Shown here: in pieces, positions 8,751 through 16,599 of the stretch
Layout of the letters: each line of letters starts with the position of its first letter
Numbering within the stretch: the stretch's first letter is position 1
Origin: JBDHHQ01 sp039586035
GTDB lineage: Bacteria > Gemmatimonadota > Gemmatimonadetes > Longimicrobiales > Gaopeijiaceae
Length of the DNA: 64,000 bases
Reading direction: 5' to 3'
Assembly (NCBI GenBank): GCA_039586035.1
Contig: JBDHLD010000013.1
Location: forward strand, 57,842-121,841
Notes under the pieces: generated by a model
Told to the model about the DNA's origin: nothing
The model's database searches: none
Seen by the model: only the letters and a program-made list of their open reading frames with translations
Translations under genes and position numbers: made by a program

Positions 8751-9446
8751 TCAGCGCACGCCGCTGAGGAAGGGCACGAATCGCACGGGAAGGAGTGCCT
8801 GGGTCGTCACCTCTCCCGCGCGGTCCTTCCTGACCAGGATCAGGTTCTGGATACCATAGATGCTGCCCACGGGGATCACCATCCGCCCGCCCTCGGCCAG
8901 CTGCTCGACCAACGGCGGGGGAATGAAGCCTGCGGCCGCCGTAACGATGATCGACTCGAACGGCGCCTCCTCCGGCCATCCGTAGTAGCCGTCGGCGTGT
9001 CGGACCTGGATGTTGCCGTACCCGAGACGCTCCACCCTGTCGCGGGCCGCGTCGGCGAGGACCCCGAAGATCTCGATGGTGAACACCTCGGCGCCGGTCT
9101 GGGCCAGCACGGCTGCCTGATACCCGGATCCGGTGCCGATCTCCAGGACCTTCATGCCTGTGCGTGGCGATAAGAGCTCGGTCATGTAGGCCACGACGTA
9201 GGGCTGAGAGATGGTCTGACCGTGTCCGATGGGCAGCGGGTGGTCGCCGTACGCTCGGTCCACGTCCTCGGGACGCACGAACTCGTGCCGTGGGACTCGG
9301 CCCATGGCGTCGAGCGTGGACCGGTCCTCGATCCCGTTGGCCTCGAGCTGATCCCGCACCATCCGAGAGCGGGCCGCCTCATGAGTGGCGTCCTGGGGTG
9401 CGAAGAGCACCAGAGAGCCCAAGGCGCACAAAGCCCCGCGTCGCAT
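8751..9446 (-). CDS. pcm: Protein-L-isoaspartate O-methyltransferase with signal-like N-terminus
   Basis: A 231-residue repair enzyme that methylates L-isoaspartyl residues with SAM. Family motifs are intact: QTISQPYVVAYMTELL, the SAM loop VLEIGTGSGYQAAVLA and the late VPVGSIYG-like segment (here IPVGSIYGIQ). Ordinary Pcm proteins begin close to the DQL-x-x-x-GI motif. This one has about 28 extra residues, MRRGALCALGSLVLFAP and following, with a basic n-region and hydrophobic core like a Sec signal peptide. If real, the enzyme would act in the periplasm, where SAM supply is puzzling. A cytoplasmic product from the internal Met (MVRDQLEANGI) is the alternative. The membrane SpeE-like gene follows after 5 bp. 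Confidence 0.92.
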   Translation of the reverse strand: MRRGALCALGSLVLFAPQDATHEAARSRMVRDQLEANGIEDRSTLDAMGRVPRHEFVRPEDVDRAYGDHPLPIGHGQTISQPYVVAYMTELLSPRTGMKVLEIGTGSGYQAAVLAQTGAEVFTIEIFGVLADAARDRVERLGYGNIQVRHADGYYGWPEEAPFESIIVTAAAGFIPPPLVEQLAEGGRMVIPVGSIYGIQNLILVRKDRAGEVTTQALLPVRFVPFLSGVR

Positions 9447-9663
9447 TCTACCTCCCGGGCCGACACGCAGGGGACGGCAGAGCCCGTCCCGAGCAGCTAC
9501 CCCGCCTGTTCAACGGTATCGGGCGGGGCGACCTGGCGGCAATCGGGCGATCTACGACCGCCGCGTCGGGAGTTCCTCGACGATTGGCTCGGGCCCGAGG
9601 CGTTCACGCCGGTCTCCGGGCGCACCGGGCCGGGAGTCGCGTCGGGGGATCCTCAGGGGCGAC

Positions 9664-11124
9664 TCATCGTGCCACCGGCGTCACCGGCGCCGGTCCGTCC
9701 GTCCGGACGGCCTGGGCGGCCGGTCCCTCCTCCCAATCCTGGGCGCTGGAGAGGTTGGGCATGCCCCAGCTCCGTCCGTTCCACCCTTCGAAGCCTTCCA
9801 TTCGGAAGACCCAGAGCCCCGTCACCATGTCGCTCAGCACGATGAGCCCGTCGCTGTTGCGGATATCCACGCCCCACGCCCCCGTGTTGACGTTGTTCTC
9901 GCCTCGGGATTCGTGGGGGCCGCCGTAGGTGTCGTACGAGGCCCAGGTCACCGGCCGATAGGGGTCGAACATGTTGAAGACCTGGAAGCCGTCCTCGTAC
10001 GCCGCGACGAAGACGAAGGGCCAGCGGACTTCGTGGTTGTGAGCGAGGTTGCGCCAGTTGGCGGTCCACGCGGAGGCTGGGTAGTCGAGGGTGGTCCGAC
10101 CCTCGTCCCAGGCGGCGCCCGTATCGAAGATCCTCAGGGGTGCGTACTGGTACTCCGTCTCGGCCACGGCGAAGCGGCCGTCCGGCGTGGGCGTGAACGT
10201 ATGACCAGAGTTGACGCCGGACACGCCCGTGATGGACAGGAGCAGCTCCGGGTTGTCCAGGTTCGTGATGTCGAGGACGAAGTAGCCGCCGGTGCCTCCA
10301 CCCCAGAAGCGGTCCTGGCCGGTCGCGAGGTCGTATCCGACGAAGAAGTCGTGCCAGCTGCCCTGACCCCCTCGAAGCGCCCAATACGACGTTTCCGGGT
10401 TCGCGATACGAGCGACCAGCGCGCCGTCCTGGTCTCCCTCCACGAAGCGCCCCATGTCGTAGACGTGGGCATACTCCGACCGGGTCGTGGTGAATAGCAG
10501 CGGACGTCCATCCGAATGCTTGTACATGTAGATGTTGTGGAAGCCCCCCTCCACGTCCGGCTCCCGAATGCGGCCCACCTCTCGAATCCGGCTCGGGTCC
10601 GGCAGCCCCGTCACGTCGAAGACGATCGCACCCAGGTCCGCGTCGGGACCGCCCTGCCCGAACTGTGTGGATTGGACGTAGTAGTAGCGGCCGTCGTGCT
10701 TGAAGTAGCGCCCGTCCAGAGCACCGGATCCCTGGTGGAGCGAAGAGTTCTCGATCCGCCAACGGTAGATCACCTCGGCGTTGTTGGGATCCGCCACATT
10801 GATGACGTCGAAGCCGGTGGGGTCGAAGCGCTTGGAGACGTACACGTACGGTCGGCTCTCCTCCTGCTCGATCTCCACGTCGGCCACGTGCAGATAGCCA
10901 CCGAGGGGCACATGGGACAGCACCTGGACGTTGTCCGTGCCCCGCGCTCCCGGAGCCAACGCGTCTCCCGGCCGGCCCATGCGGATCGGCCACGGCCCAG
11001 GATTCTGGCCGCCCTGGGCCGCCAGCTGAGCAGCGCACAAGAGCGCGGCCGCCGCGACGACGAGGCAGAGAAGCCGGGCAGAAACCGGACACCGGATGGC
11101 CGCGGTGTGGATCACGATGGGCAT
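9664..11124 (-). CDS. Secreted LVIVD-repeat beta-propeller protein
   Basis: A 486-residue predicted exported protein. The N-terminus MPIVIHTAAIRC is followed by a hydrophobic core ending LCAAQLAAQ, a plausible signal peptidase site. The mature part carries repeated blades of the LVIVD type: GFDVINVADPNN, AIVFDVTGLPDPSR, GYFVLDITNLDNPE and GFQVFNMFDPYRPV, in which a hydrophobic strand is followed by D-[IV]-[ST]-x-[PL]. These propellers are surface or periplasmic and of unknown ligand. The start was moved to the Met directly before the signal peptide; earlier in-frame sequence lacks protein-like composition. About 220 bp separate it from pcm, so it is probably its own unit. No catalytic motif is visible. 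Confidence 0.8.
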   Translation of the reverse strand: MPIVIHTAAIRCPVSARLLCLVVAAAALLCAAQLAAQGGQNPGPWPIRMGRPGDALAPGARGTDNVQVLSHVPLGGYLHVADVEIEQEESRPYVYVSKRFDPTGFDVINVADPNNAEVIYRWRIENSSLHQGSGALDGRYFKHDGRYYYVQSTQFGQGGPDADLGAIVFDVTGLPDPSRIREVGRIREPDVEGGFHNIYMYKHSDGRPLLFTTTRSEYAHVYDMGRFVEGDQDGALVARIANPETSYWALRGGQGSWHDFFVGYDLATGQDRFWGGGTGGYFVLDITNLDNPELLLSITGVSGVNSGHTFTPTPDGRFAVAETEYQYAPLRIFDTGAAWDEGRTTLDYPASAWTANWRNLAHNHEVRWPFVFVAAYEDGFQVFNMFDPYRPVTWASYDTYGGPHESRGENNVNTGAWGVDIRNSDGLIVLSDMVTGLWVFRMEGFEGWNGRSWGMPNLSSAQDWEEGPAAQAVRTDGPAPVTPVAR

Positions 11125-11276
11125 GGAGGCGCTCCGCCAGCGGGTTTGCCGAGGAGGGTTGCAAGCCTCTACTGGCCCGAGAGTGCGTACGGCAGCTCGG
11201 GGTCGACCCCTCAGCTCACGTCGTGGGCGACCGTCACCCTCGCCGTCCACGGCCTAAAAGGGGCGGGAATGTACGC

Positions 11277-11294
11277 GCCACCGCAAACGGTGGC
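11277..11294 (-). terminator. Hairpin after the helix-hairpin-helix gene
   Basis: GCCACCG and CGGTGGC form an exact 7-bp stem around CAAA, about 33 bp beyond the stop of the minus-strand gene at 11327. There is no close T-run, so the terminator role is tentative. Confidence 0.35.
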
Positions 11295-11326
11295 TACGGG
11301 GCCACGACCTGGTTTGGCGACGCACC

Positions 11327-11731
11327 CTAGTGGGTGACGACGCGCTCCAACGTCCTCGCCTGCGAAACCCATTTCGCCACGGTTCCTGGACCCGGGAGCT
11401 GGCGCACCATCCTCTTCGTGCGATTCACTTCCTGCATGCGGGTGGCAAGGTTCACCGAGTTGCGACGCCTGAGCTCGGGCACCGAGTCCACGCCGGCGGC
11501 CTCCAACAGCTCGGCGTACTCACCGCCGATGCCTCGCACCCGCATGAGGTCGGCGTGGTTCACCCATTTGAGGATCCTGCCCTCATCGAGCTCGCAGTCC
11601 CGGCAGATCTGCCGACGCCCCTTCTTCGTTGCGCCGGCTTTCAGCAGCGCGCCGGTGCTGCCGATGCCACCCTTCTTCAGCTTCCCGGCGAGCCGAGGGC
11701 CGATGCCCTCGATGGTGGTCAGCTTGGCCAT
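11327..11731 (-). CDS. DUF4332-type helix-hairpin-helix protein
   Basis: A 134-residue protein made almost wholly of helix-hairpin-helix elements. The first, TTIEGIGPRLAGKL, and the third, LMRVRGIGGEYAELLEAAG, carry the GIG turn that in related domains contacts DNA backbone or mediates protein contacts. The layout matches DUF4332 proteins (two pairs of HhH units). The ATG at 11731 has GGAGGAG nine bases upstream; an ATG 33 bp earlier lacks this. There is no catalytic domain or signal peptide, so it should be cytoplasmic. It is divergent from the ECF sigma gene, sharing a 186-bp spacer. The function of this family is not established. Confidence 0.85.
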   Translation of the reverse strand: MAKLTTIEGIGPRLAGKLKKGGIGSTGALLKAGATKKGRRQICRDCELDEGRILKWVNHADLMRVRGIGGEYAELLEAAGVDSVPELRRRNSVNLATRMQEVNRTKRMVRQLPGPGTVAKWVSQARTLERVVTH

Positions 11732-11917
11732 GATGTGGTTCTCCTCCGTATCGTGTCCGAACACTCTCCCCGGTCGCGAACGAGCCGTGGGCCTCGGCGC
11801 CTATTGACCGGGGCACCCTCGGAAAGTCACATGCGAGGGGAGACGGAGGGTGATCCCGCTCTACCGATGTGACCCGAGGGCCACCACCGCTGTCTTCAAG
11901 GCTCGGAGGACGACGAT

Positions 11918-12517
11918 TTGGACACGACGCTTACAGACGAGCAGCTGGTGCAGCGCATCCGCGAGTCTCCCACGGACGACGTGCGGGCTTTCGAGGCTCT
12001 GGTTGACCGGTACGAAGGGCGGGTGCTCACGAACTGCCGCTTTCTGTCGGGCTCCGCAGCGGACGCTCCGGACCTGGCGCAGGAGGTCTTCGTAAAGGTG
12101 TTCTTCGGATTGGCGAGGTTCGAAGGGCGTTCCAGCCTCAGGACGTGGCTGGAGCGGATCAAATCGAACCACTGCATCAACTACGTGAAGAAAAAACGCC
12201 CGACCTATCTGGACGTGGACGCCCCCGAGATGCAGGGGGCCGAACAGCTCCACGCGGACGCGGAGGCGGAGGACGTCCTGGAGGCGGAGGACGAGGGCCG
12301 ACGGATCCGCCGCGTCCTCGACCAGATGAGCGACAGCCTCAGGGTCCCTCTTCTTCTACGCGACATGGACGGCTTCACCTACGATGAGATCGCCGATCAG
12401 CTCGGCATCGGCCTCTCGGCCGTGAAGATGCGGATCAAGCGGGGTCGGGAGCAGTTTCGGCGGCTCTACGCCGAGCTCGATCAGGCGGCGGTCGGCTTGG
12501 GGGGCATAGCTCAGTGA
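11918..12517 (+). CDS. ECF-type RNA polymerase sigma factor
   Basis: A 199-residue sigma-70-family factor with only regions 2 and 4. Region 2 (about residues 25-95) contains DAPDLAQEVFVKVF and the promoter-melting segment FEGRSSLRTWLERIKSN. Region 4 (about 135-190) contains the helix-turn-helix YDEIADQLGIGLSAVKMRI. It starts with TTG, supported by GGAGGA seven bases upstream; no ATG fits. The stop overlaps the next start as GTGA, so the 84-residue protein downstream is translationally coupled and is the natural candidate for its regulator. Neighbours further down concern the envelope, suggesting an envelope-stress regulon. I could not confidently identify an autoregulated promoter upstream. 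Confidence 0.95.
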   Translation: MDTTLTDEQLVQRIRESPTDDVRAFEALVDRYEGRVLTNCRFLSGSAADAPDLAQEVFVKVFFGLARFEGRSSLRTWLERIKSNHCINYVKKKRPTYLDVDAPEMQGAEQLHADAEAEDVLEAEDEGRRIRRVLDQMSDSLRVPLLLRDMDGFTYDEIADQLGIGLSAVKMRIKRGREQFRRLYAELDQAAVGLGGIAQ

Positions 12518-12768
12518 CAGACGACGCGAACGGCGACGCGGCTTCGCCGGACCAGGATCTGGGCGAGCCCATCGCGGAGCTCGCCGCCCTCCAGGAGGCG
12601 GTTCCCGAGCGCTTCGCGCAGCGGATCATCGGCGCGGTCCGGCGGCGTCAGCTGACGTCGGAGTTCGTCGGGCTCTGGTGGACCGGGCTCGGACGGGCGC
12701 TGCTGGAATTCATCGGGTTGGCCATGGGTCTCATTGGAATCGGCGAGCAAGCCGACGGAAGCGAGTGA
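12514..12768 (+). CDS. Small predicted membrane-associated protein coupled to ECF sigma (candidate regulator)
   Basis: An 84-residue protein starting with GTG that overlaps the sigma stop by four bases. The N-terminal half is acidic then amphipathic (ELAALQEAVPERFAQRIIGA); the C-terminal half has one hydrophobic stretch (LLEFIGLAMGLIGIG) that could be a membrane helix. Gene order suggests an anti-sigma factor. However, there is no Cys or His at all, so the zinc-binding HxxxCxxC motif of ordinary ZAS anti-sigmas is absent, and it is much shorter than most. It could be a minimal anti-sigma, a membrane tether or an unrelated small protein. I do not recognise the family. Confidence 0.75.
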   Translation: MTDDANGDAASPDQDLGEPIAELAALQEAVPERFAQRIIGAVRRRQLTSEFVGLWWTGLGRALLEFIGLAMGLIGIGEQADGSE

Positions 12769-12771
12769 CAG

Positions 12772-13587
12772 ATGACAGCTCAGATCAGGGATCAGTTCAT
12801 CGCGGTGTACCAGGGGGTCGTCGAGTCACTGATCGCCTGGACGCCGCGGGTCGTGCTGGCGGTGGTGTTCATCCTGGCGGCGCTCATCGTCGCCCGGATC
12901 CTCGAACGGGTCGTCAGGGGGCTGCTGGTGCGCCTGAAGTTCGACTCTCTTCTCGAGCGAGTCGGGGTCGACCAGGCGCTGCAGAAGATCGGCATCCGTG
13001 AGTCGATCAATGTCGTGATTCCCAGGATTCTGTACTACCTGCTCCTCGTGCTTTTCGCCCAGACCGCGGCCGACGCCATCGGACTCGTCGCGGTCTCGAA
13101 CGCCATCTCCTCGTTCATGGGGTATCTGCCCAACCTGATCGCCGCACTCCTGATCGTGATGCTGGGAGGCGCCGCGGCTCAGTTTGCCGGTCGAGCCGTG
13201 ACCGAGGCCGCCTCGAACTCCGGTATCGAGTTCGCCTCGTCCCTCGGAAGCGTGGTGTCCGGCGTTCTGTTCTTCGTGCTGGGCATCATGGCCGTCGGCC
13301 AGCTACAGATCGACACCGAGATCGTCAGAGTCGTCACGACCGCGCTACTGGCCGGCTTGGCGCTGGCCTTCGGTCTGGCGTTCGGGTTGGGCTGCCGTGA
13401 GGTGACCCGGAACATGATCGCCGGATTCTACGCCCGGAAGGTCTTCGAGCTCGGACGGGAGATCGAGATCCGGGGAGAGCGAGGCGAGCTCAAGTCCATC
13501 ACGCCGACCCAGACGCTGCTACAGCAGGGCGACCGTGTCGTAGCCGTGGCCAACTCGACCTTCCTGGACGGCGTGGTCAAACAGTAG
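12772..13587 (+). CDS. MscS-like (conserved TM helix) membrane protein
   Basis: A 271-residue integral membrane protein, 3 bp after the preceding stop. Several helices are clear: VVLAVVFILAALIVARILE (about 23-42), a pair near 85-135 including LPNLIAALLIVMLGGAAAQ, then VVSGVLFFVLGIMAVGQL and LLAGLALAFGLAFGLG. The segment after the last helix (REVTRNMIAGFYARKVFELG) resembles the pore-exit and start of the MscS beta domain. The protein then stops after a short beta-like stretch, so it lacks the full cytoplasmic vestibule. It belongs to the conserved-TM-helix group of mechanosensitive-channel relatives. In context it may relieve or sense osmotic stress downstream of the sigma factor. Confidence 0.88.
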   Translation: MTAQIRDQFIAVYQGVVESLIAWTPRVVLAVVFILAALIVARILERVVRGLLVRLKFDSLLERVGVDQALQKIGIRESINVVIPRILYYLLLVLFAQTAADAIGLVAVSNAISSFMGYLPNLIAALLIVMLGGAAAQFAGRAVTEAASNSGIEFASSLGSVVSGVLFFVLGIMAVGQLQIDTEIVRVVTTALLAGLALAFGLAFGLGCREVTRNMIAGFYARKVFELGREIEIRGERGELKSITPTQTLLQQGDRVVAVANSTFLDGVVKQ

Positions 13588-13793
13588 TCCGGACCGTAAT
13601 ATCCCCCTCGACCGGCTCGGTCTCTCGGCTCGTTGCTCATCGAGGCGGACGACCGACATCCGCGCAGAAGACTCCGGCGGCGATTCGACCCTGCGAAAGG
13701 GCCCACGGGCGCCATGTGACTTCTCGCCAACCACGCGGTCTATAGGGACGAGACACGATGGACGTCCCGAGCACTGCATGAATGGAGAGAACG

Positions 13794-13904
13794 ATGACGC
13801 TGGCCTGGATCATGATCGCCTGGTTCGTCATTTCGCTGCCGATCGTCAAGTGGGCCGAAGAGGACGAGGATCGCCCTTTCGTCGCCCGTCATCCTCAGAA
13901 TTGA
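13794..13904 (+). CDS. 36-residue single-span membrane peptide
   Basis: A very short gene encoding a peptide that begins MTLAWIMIAWFVIS, continues LPIVKWAEED and ends ARHPQN. The first 18 residues form one hydrophobic helix; the rest is charged. GGAGAGA lies a few bases before the ATG, and the stop is followed directly by AAGGAG, the ribosome site of dodecin 12 bp later, so it appears to be a true operon member. No family is recognisable; its size resembles regulatory small membrane proteins that bind larger membrane complexes. Confidence 0.6.
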   Translation: MTLAWIMIAWFVISLPIVKWAEEDEDRPFVARHPQN

Positions 13905-13916
13905 AGGAGCACACGC

Positions 13917-14123
13917 ATGTCTCTCGCGAAGCATATCGAGATCACAGCGGAATCCAACGAGAGCTTCGACGCCGCGATCGCCGCCGGGATCGCCAATGCA
14001 TCGAAGACGGTCCGGAACATTCGCTCGGCGTGGATCAAGGACCAGCAGGTGTTCGTGGACGGCGGTCAGGTGGCCACGTACCGGGTCAACATGAAACTCA
14101 CCTTCATCGTCTCAGACGATTGA
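13917..14123 (+). CDS. Dodecin (flavin-binding protein)
   Basis: A 68-residue dodecin, the small beta-alpha-beta-beta protein that assembles as a hollow dodecamer and stores or buffers flavins. The pattern is typical: a first strand KHIEITAES, a helix SFDAAIAAGIANASKTVRNI, then strands AWIKDQQVFVDGG and VATYRVNMKLTFIV. The key stacking tryptophan is present (W39). AAGGAG seven bases upstream fixes the ATG. It lies between the small membrane peptide and the DUF937 gene with short spacing. In this context it may limit flavin-driven oxidative damage under stress. Confidence 0.95.
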   Translation: MSLAKHIEITAESNESFDAAIAAGIANASKTVRNIRSAWIKDQQVFVDGGQVATYRVNMKLTFIVSDD

Positions 14124-14150
14124 GGAACGCCAAATCCTGGAGGTAGAACC

Positions 14151-14747
14151 ATGTCAGGACTCGCAGAGCTACTTCTCGGACAGCTGTCCGGATCGACCGT
14201 CTCCCAGTTGGGCGACGCCATCGGCAGTGATGGAGAGAAGACGCAGACGGCACTCGCGGCTGCGCTTCCACTCCTGATCGGCGCCCTGTCCCGCAACGCC
14301 GCCGAACCGGATGGCGCCCAGGCCTTGCATGCAGCGTTGGGCCGGGACCATGACGGCTCCGTCCTCGACGACCTCACCCGGGCGTTCGGTCAGGAATCGC
14401 AGACCGACGGCGAGAAGATTCTCGGCCATGCGCTCGGGAGCCGGAAGCAGACCGTGGAGGCCGGCGTGGCCCGCGCCAGCGGCCTCGACTCCGGACAGGC
14501 CACGAAGCTGATGGCGACGCTCGCACCGATCGTCATGGGCGCTCTGGGCCGAAAGCAGCGATCAGACGGGCTCGATGCAGCAGGGCTCGCGGGGCTGCTG
14601 ACACAGGAACGGCAGGGCATCGAGAATAACAGCGCTGCCGCGAGCCTGATCGGGGGCCTGCTGGATCAGGACGACGACGGAAGCGTCATCGACGACCTGG
14701 GCAAGCTGGGTGCCGGTCTGCTCAAGGGATTCATGCGGGGCAATTGA
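14151..14747 (+). CDS. DUF937 domain protein
   Basis: A 198-residue protein of the DUF937 family (bacterial proteins of unknown function). It starts LAELLLGQLSGSTVSQLGDAIG and includes ALAAALPLLIGALSRNA, the characteristic opening of the domain. A second repeat of the same kind follows (ATKLMATLAPIVMGALGRKQ) and the Asp-rich turns DHDGSVLDDL and DDDGSVIDDLG recur, so the protein is an internal duplication. There is no signal or membrane segment. GGAGG lies seven bases before the ATG. It is 27 bp after dodecin. The D-x-D-G-S turns look calcium-loop-like, but this is only an impression. Confidence 0.88.
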   Translation: MSGLAELLLGQLSGSTVSQLGDAIGSDGEKTQTALAAALPLLIGALSRNAAEPDGAQALHAALGRDHDGSVLDDLTRAFGQESQTDGEKILGHALGSRKQTVEAGVARASGLDSGQATKLMATLAPIVMGALGRKQRSDGLDAAGLAGLLTQERQGIENNSAAASLIGGLLDQDDDGSVIDDLGKLGAGLLKGFMRGN

Positions 14748-14810
14748 CCGGCCAGGGCCCAGCTGCCAACGAGCCTGGTCGAAACGCCACAGAAAGGAAG
14801 CTAAAGCGAG

Positions 14811-15281
14811 ATGGGAATCTTCGACTTCGTAAAGGAAGCCGGCGAGAAGCTGCGAGGCGGCGGTGAGGAAGAGACCGCCGCGGCCGCGCCCGAGGGACCG
14901 TCCGACGCGGACATCGAGAACCAACTGTTGAAGCTCGCCTTCGGCATGCAGCTTCCGGTCGAGGGCTTGAACGTCGACTTTGCCGACGGCGTCGCGACCG
15001 TCAGCGGAGAGGCGGAGTCACAGGCCATCCGTGAGAACATGGTGCTGGCCCTGGGCAACATCCAGGGGGTGGCGCGCGTCGACGATCGGATGACCGTCAA
15101 GGAAGCAGGGCCGGAGGCCCAGATGTACACGGTCAAGTCGGGCGATACGCTCTCGAAGATCGCCCGGGAGTTCTACGGTGACGGGAGCAAGTACCCCGTC
15201 ATTTTCGAGGCCAACACGCCCATGCTCGAGAACCCGGACCTGATCTATCCGGGCCAGGTGTTGCGGATCCCGCCGCAATAG
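14811..15281 (+). CDS. BON-LysM domain protein (Kbp/YgaU-like)
   Basis: A 156-residue protein with the architecture of E. coli Kbp (YgaU), a potassium-binding stress protein. It opens MGIFDFVKEAGEKL, as Kbp homologues do. A BON domain follows (about residues 35-100, LNVDFADGVATVSGEAES and later GVARVDDRMTV), then a C-terminal LysM domain starting YTVKSGDTLSKIAREFYGD and ending PGQVLRIPP. There is no signal peptide, which fits the cytoplasmic location of Kbp. It is 63 bp after DUF937 and 14 bp before the desaturase. Its presence supports an osmotic or envelope-stress role for the block. Confidence 0.92.
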   Translation: MGIFDFVKEAGEKLRGGGEEETAAAAPEGPSDADIENQLLKLAFGMQLPVEGLNVDFADGVATVSGEAESQAIRENMVLALGNIQGVARVDDRMTVKEAGPEAQMYTVKSGDTLSKIAREFYGDGSKYPVIFEANTPMLENPDLIYPGQVLRIPPQ

Positions 15282-15295
15282 CACGGGCCGCGACA

Positions 15296-16312
15296 TTGTC
15301 GGCGTCCGAGTCTTCGGCGAGCCGCTGGATCGCCGTGGTCCGGCCCTACTGGGGGCCGGACCGGCGGCGTAGCGTCACCCAGCTGTCGGTCACCGCGGCC
15401 GGCTTCTGCCTGCTGTGGTTCGCCGCCCTGAAGAGCCTGACGGTGGGGTATTGGCTCACGCTGCTGTTGGCCGTCCCGACCGCCGCCTTTCTCATGCGGT
15501 TGTTCATGATCCAGCATGACTGCGGGCACGGGTCGTTCTTTCGCGCCCGCAAGGCGGCGGACCTGGTCGGGTTCTGCATCGGCGTCCTCGTGTTGACGCC
15601 GTACGGCTACTGGCGGAAGACCCACGCGCTCCACCACGCTCACGCCGGCGACCTCGACCTGCGGGGCTTCGGCGACGTGGACACGCTCACGGTCGAGGAG
15701 TACCTGGCCCTGCCTCGCTGGAGGCGGATCGGGTACCGGATCTACCGCAGCCCCTGGTTCCTGTTCGGTCCGGGGGCGTACATCCACTTCCTGCTCAAGC
15801 ACCGCTACCCGTTCGACCTGCCGCGCGCATGGAAGCGGGAGTGGGCCAGCGTGTGGCGCACGAACGTGGCGATCGCCGTGGTGGTGGTGGTGATGGGGTC
15901 CTGGCTGGGGTGGCAGCGCTTTCTCATGGTGCAGATACCCATCACGCTCTTCGCCAGCTCGATGGGCGTGTGGCTCTTCTACGTGCAGCACCAGTTCGAG
16001 GACACGTACTGGCACCGGCACGAGGATTGGGACTACTTCGACGCCGCGGTACAGGGGAGCTCCCACTTGGCGCTGCCGCGGGCGCTTCAGTGGCTGACAG
16101 CGAGCATCGGCCTGCATCACGTGCATCACCTGAGCGCCCGGATTCCCAACTACAAGCTCCAGCAGGCGCACGACGAAAACCCCGAGCTGCAGGAAGCGAC
16201 CCGGCTGACCCTCCGGGACACCATCCGCTGCGTGTCCCTCACGCTATGGGACGAGGAGCGTAGGAAGCTGATCCGGTTTCGGGATCTCCGGGAGTACGCT
16301 CAGGCGGGCTAG
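15296..16312 (+). CDS. Membrane fatty-acid desaturase
   Basis: A 338-residue di-iron acyl-lipid desaturase that introduces double bonds into membrane fatty acids. The three histidine boxes are intact: HDCGH (74-78), HALHHAH (about 109) and HHVHH (about 263), set among four or more hydrophobic spans. It most resembles omega-6/delta-12-type DesA enzymes. The frame opens at a TTG 14 bp after the LysM stop; the Shine-Dalgarno is weak, so the exact start is uncertain by a few residues. As the last gene of the block, it would adjust membrane fluidity, in keeping with a stress function. A weak hairpin follows at 16348-16375. Confidence 0.93.
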   Translation: MSASESSASRWIAVVRPYWGPDRRRSVTQLSVTAAGFCLLWFAALKSLTVGYWLTLLLAVPTAAFLMRLFMIQHDCGHGSFFRARKAADLVGFCIGVLVLTPYGYWRKTHALHHAHAGDLDLRGFGDVDTLTVEEYLALPRWRRIGYRIYRSPWFLFGPGAYIHFLLKHRYPFDLPRAWKREWASVWRTNVAIAVVVVVMGSWLGWQRFLMVQIPITLFASSMGVWLFYVQHQFEDTYWHRHEDWDYFDAAVQGSSHLALPRALQWLTASIGLHHVHHLSARIPNYKLQQAHDENPELQEATRLTLRDTIRCVSLTLWDEERRKLIRFRDLREYAQAG

Positions 16313-16599
16313 CTTGGTGGCCCGGAGGTCCCGAGGCCCGCGCGGATCCCGCCGAGCCTGAGCAGCGCCGGCGGGAACCTGAACCCGTCGTCCCGGAGCC
16401 GGTCCACCTTCCGTGCGGGTGACGAGCTCTTCGTACTCTCCCGTCGGGATCACCCTGGGGTCAACGAACGCGGGCCGCCGAAGGAGGGGGCGGGCGATCT
16501 CTCGACGGCCTTTACGCTCAGGGAGAGACTCAGCACTTCGACGCGCGGGCGTGTCTGAAAGGGGACGCACACCCGAGGGCCAGCACGATCAGGGAGCAC

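Noticed and set aside
11821..11873. Widely spaced GTCACAT/ATGTGAC inverted repeat before the sigma gene
   Set aside because: Seven-base arms 34 bp apart are likely by chance, and no -10/-35 pair fits convincingly.
15876..15895. Short GTG-rich microsatellite-like run
   Set aside because: It encodes a valine stretch in a desaturase membrane helix, ordinary in hydrophobic spans of GC-rich genes.
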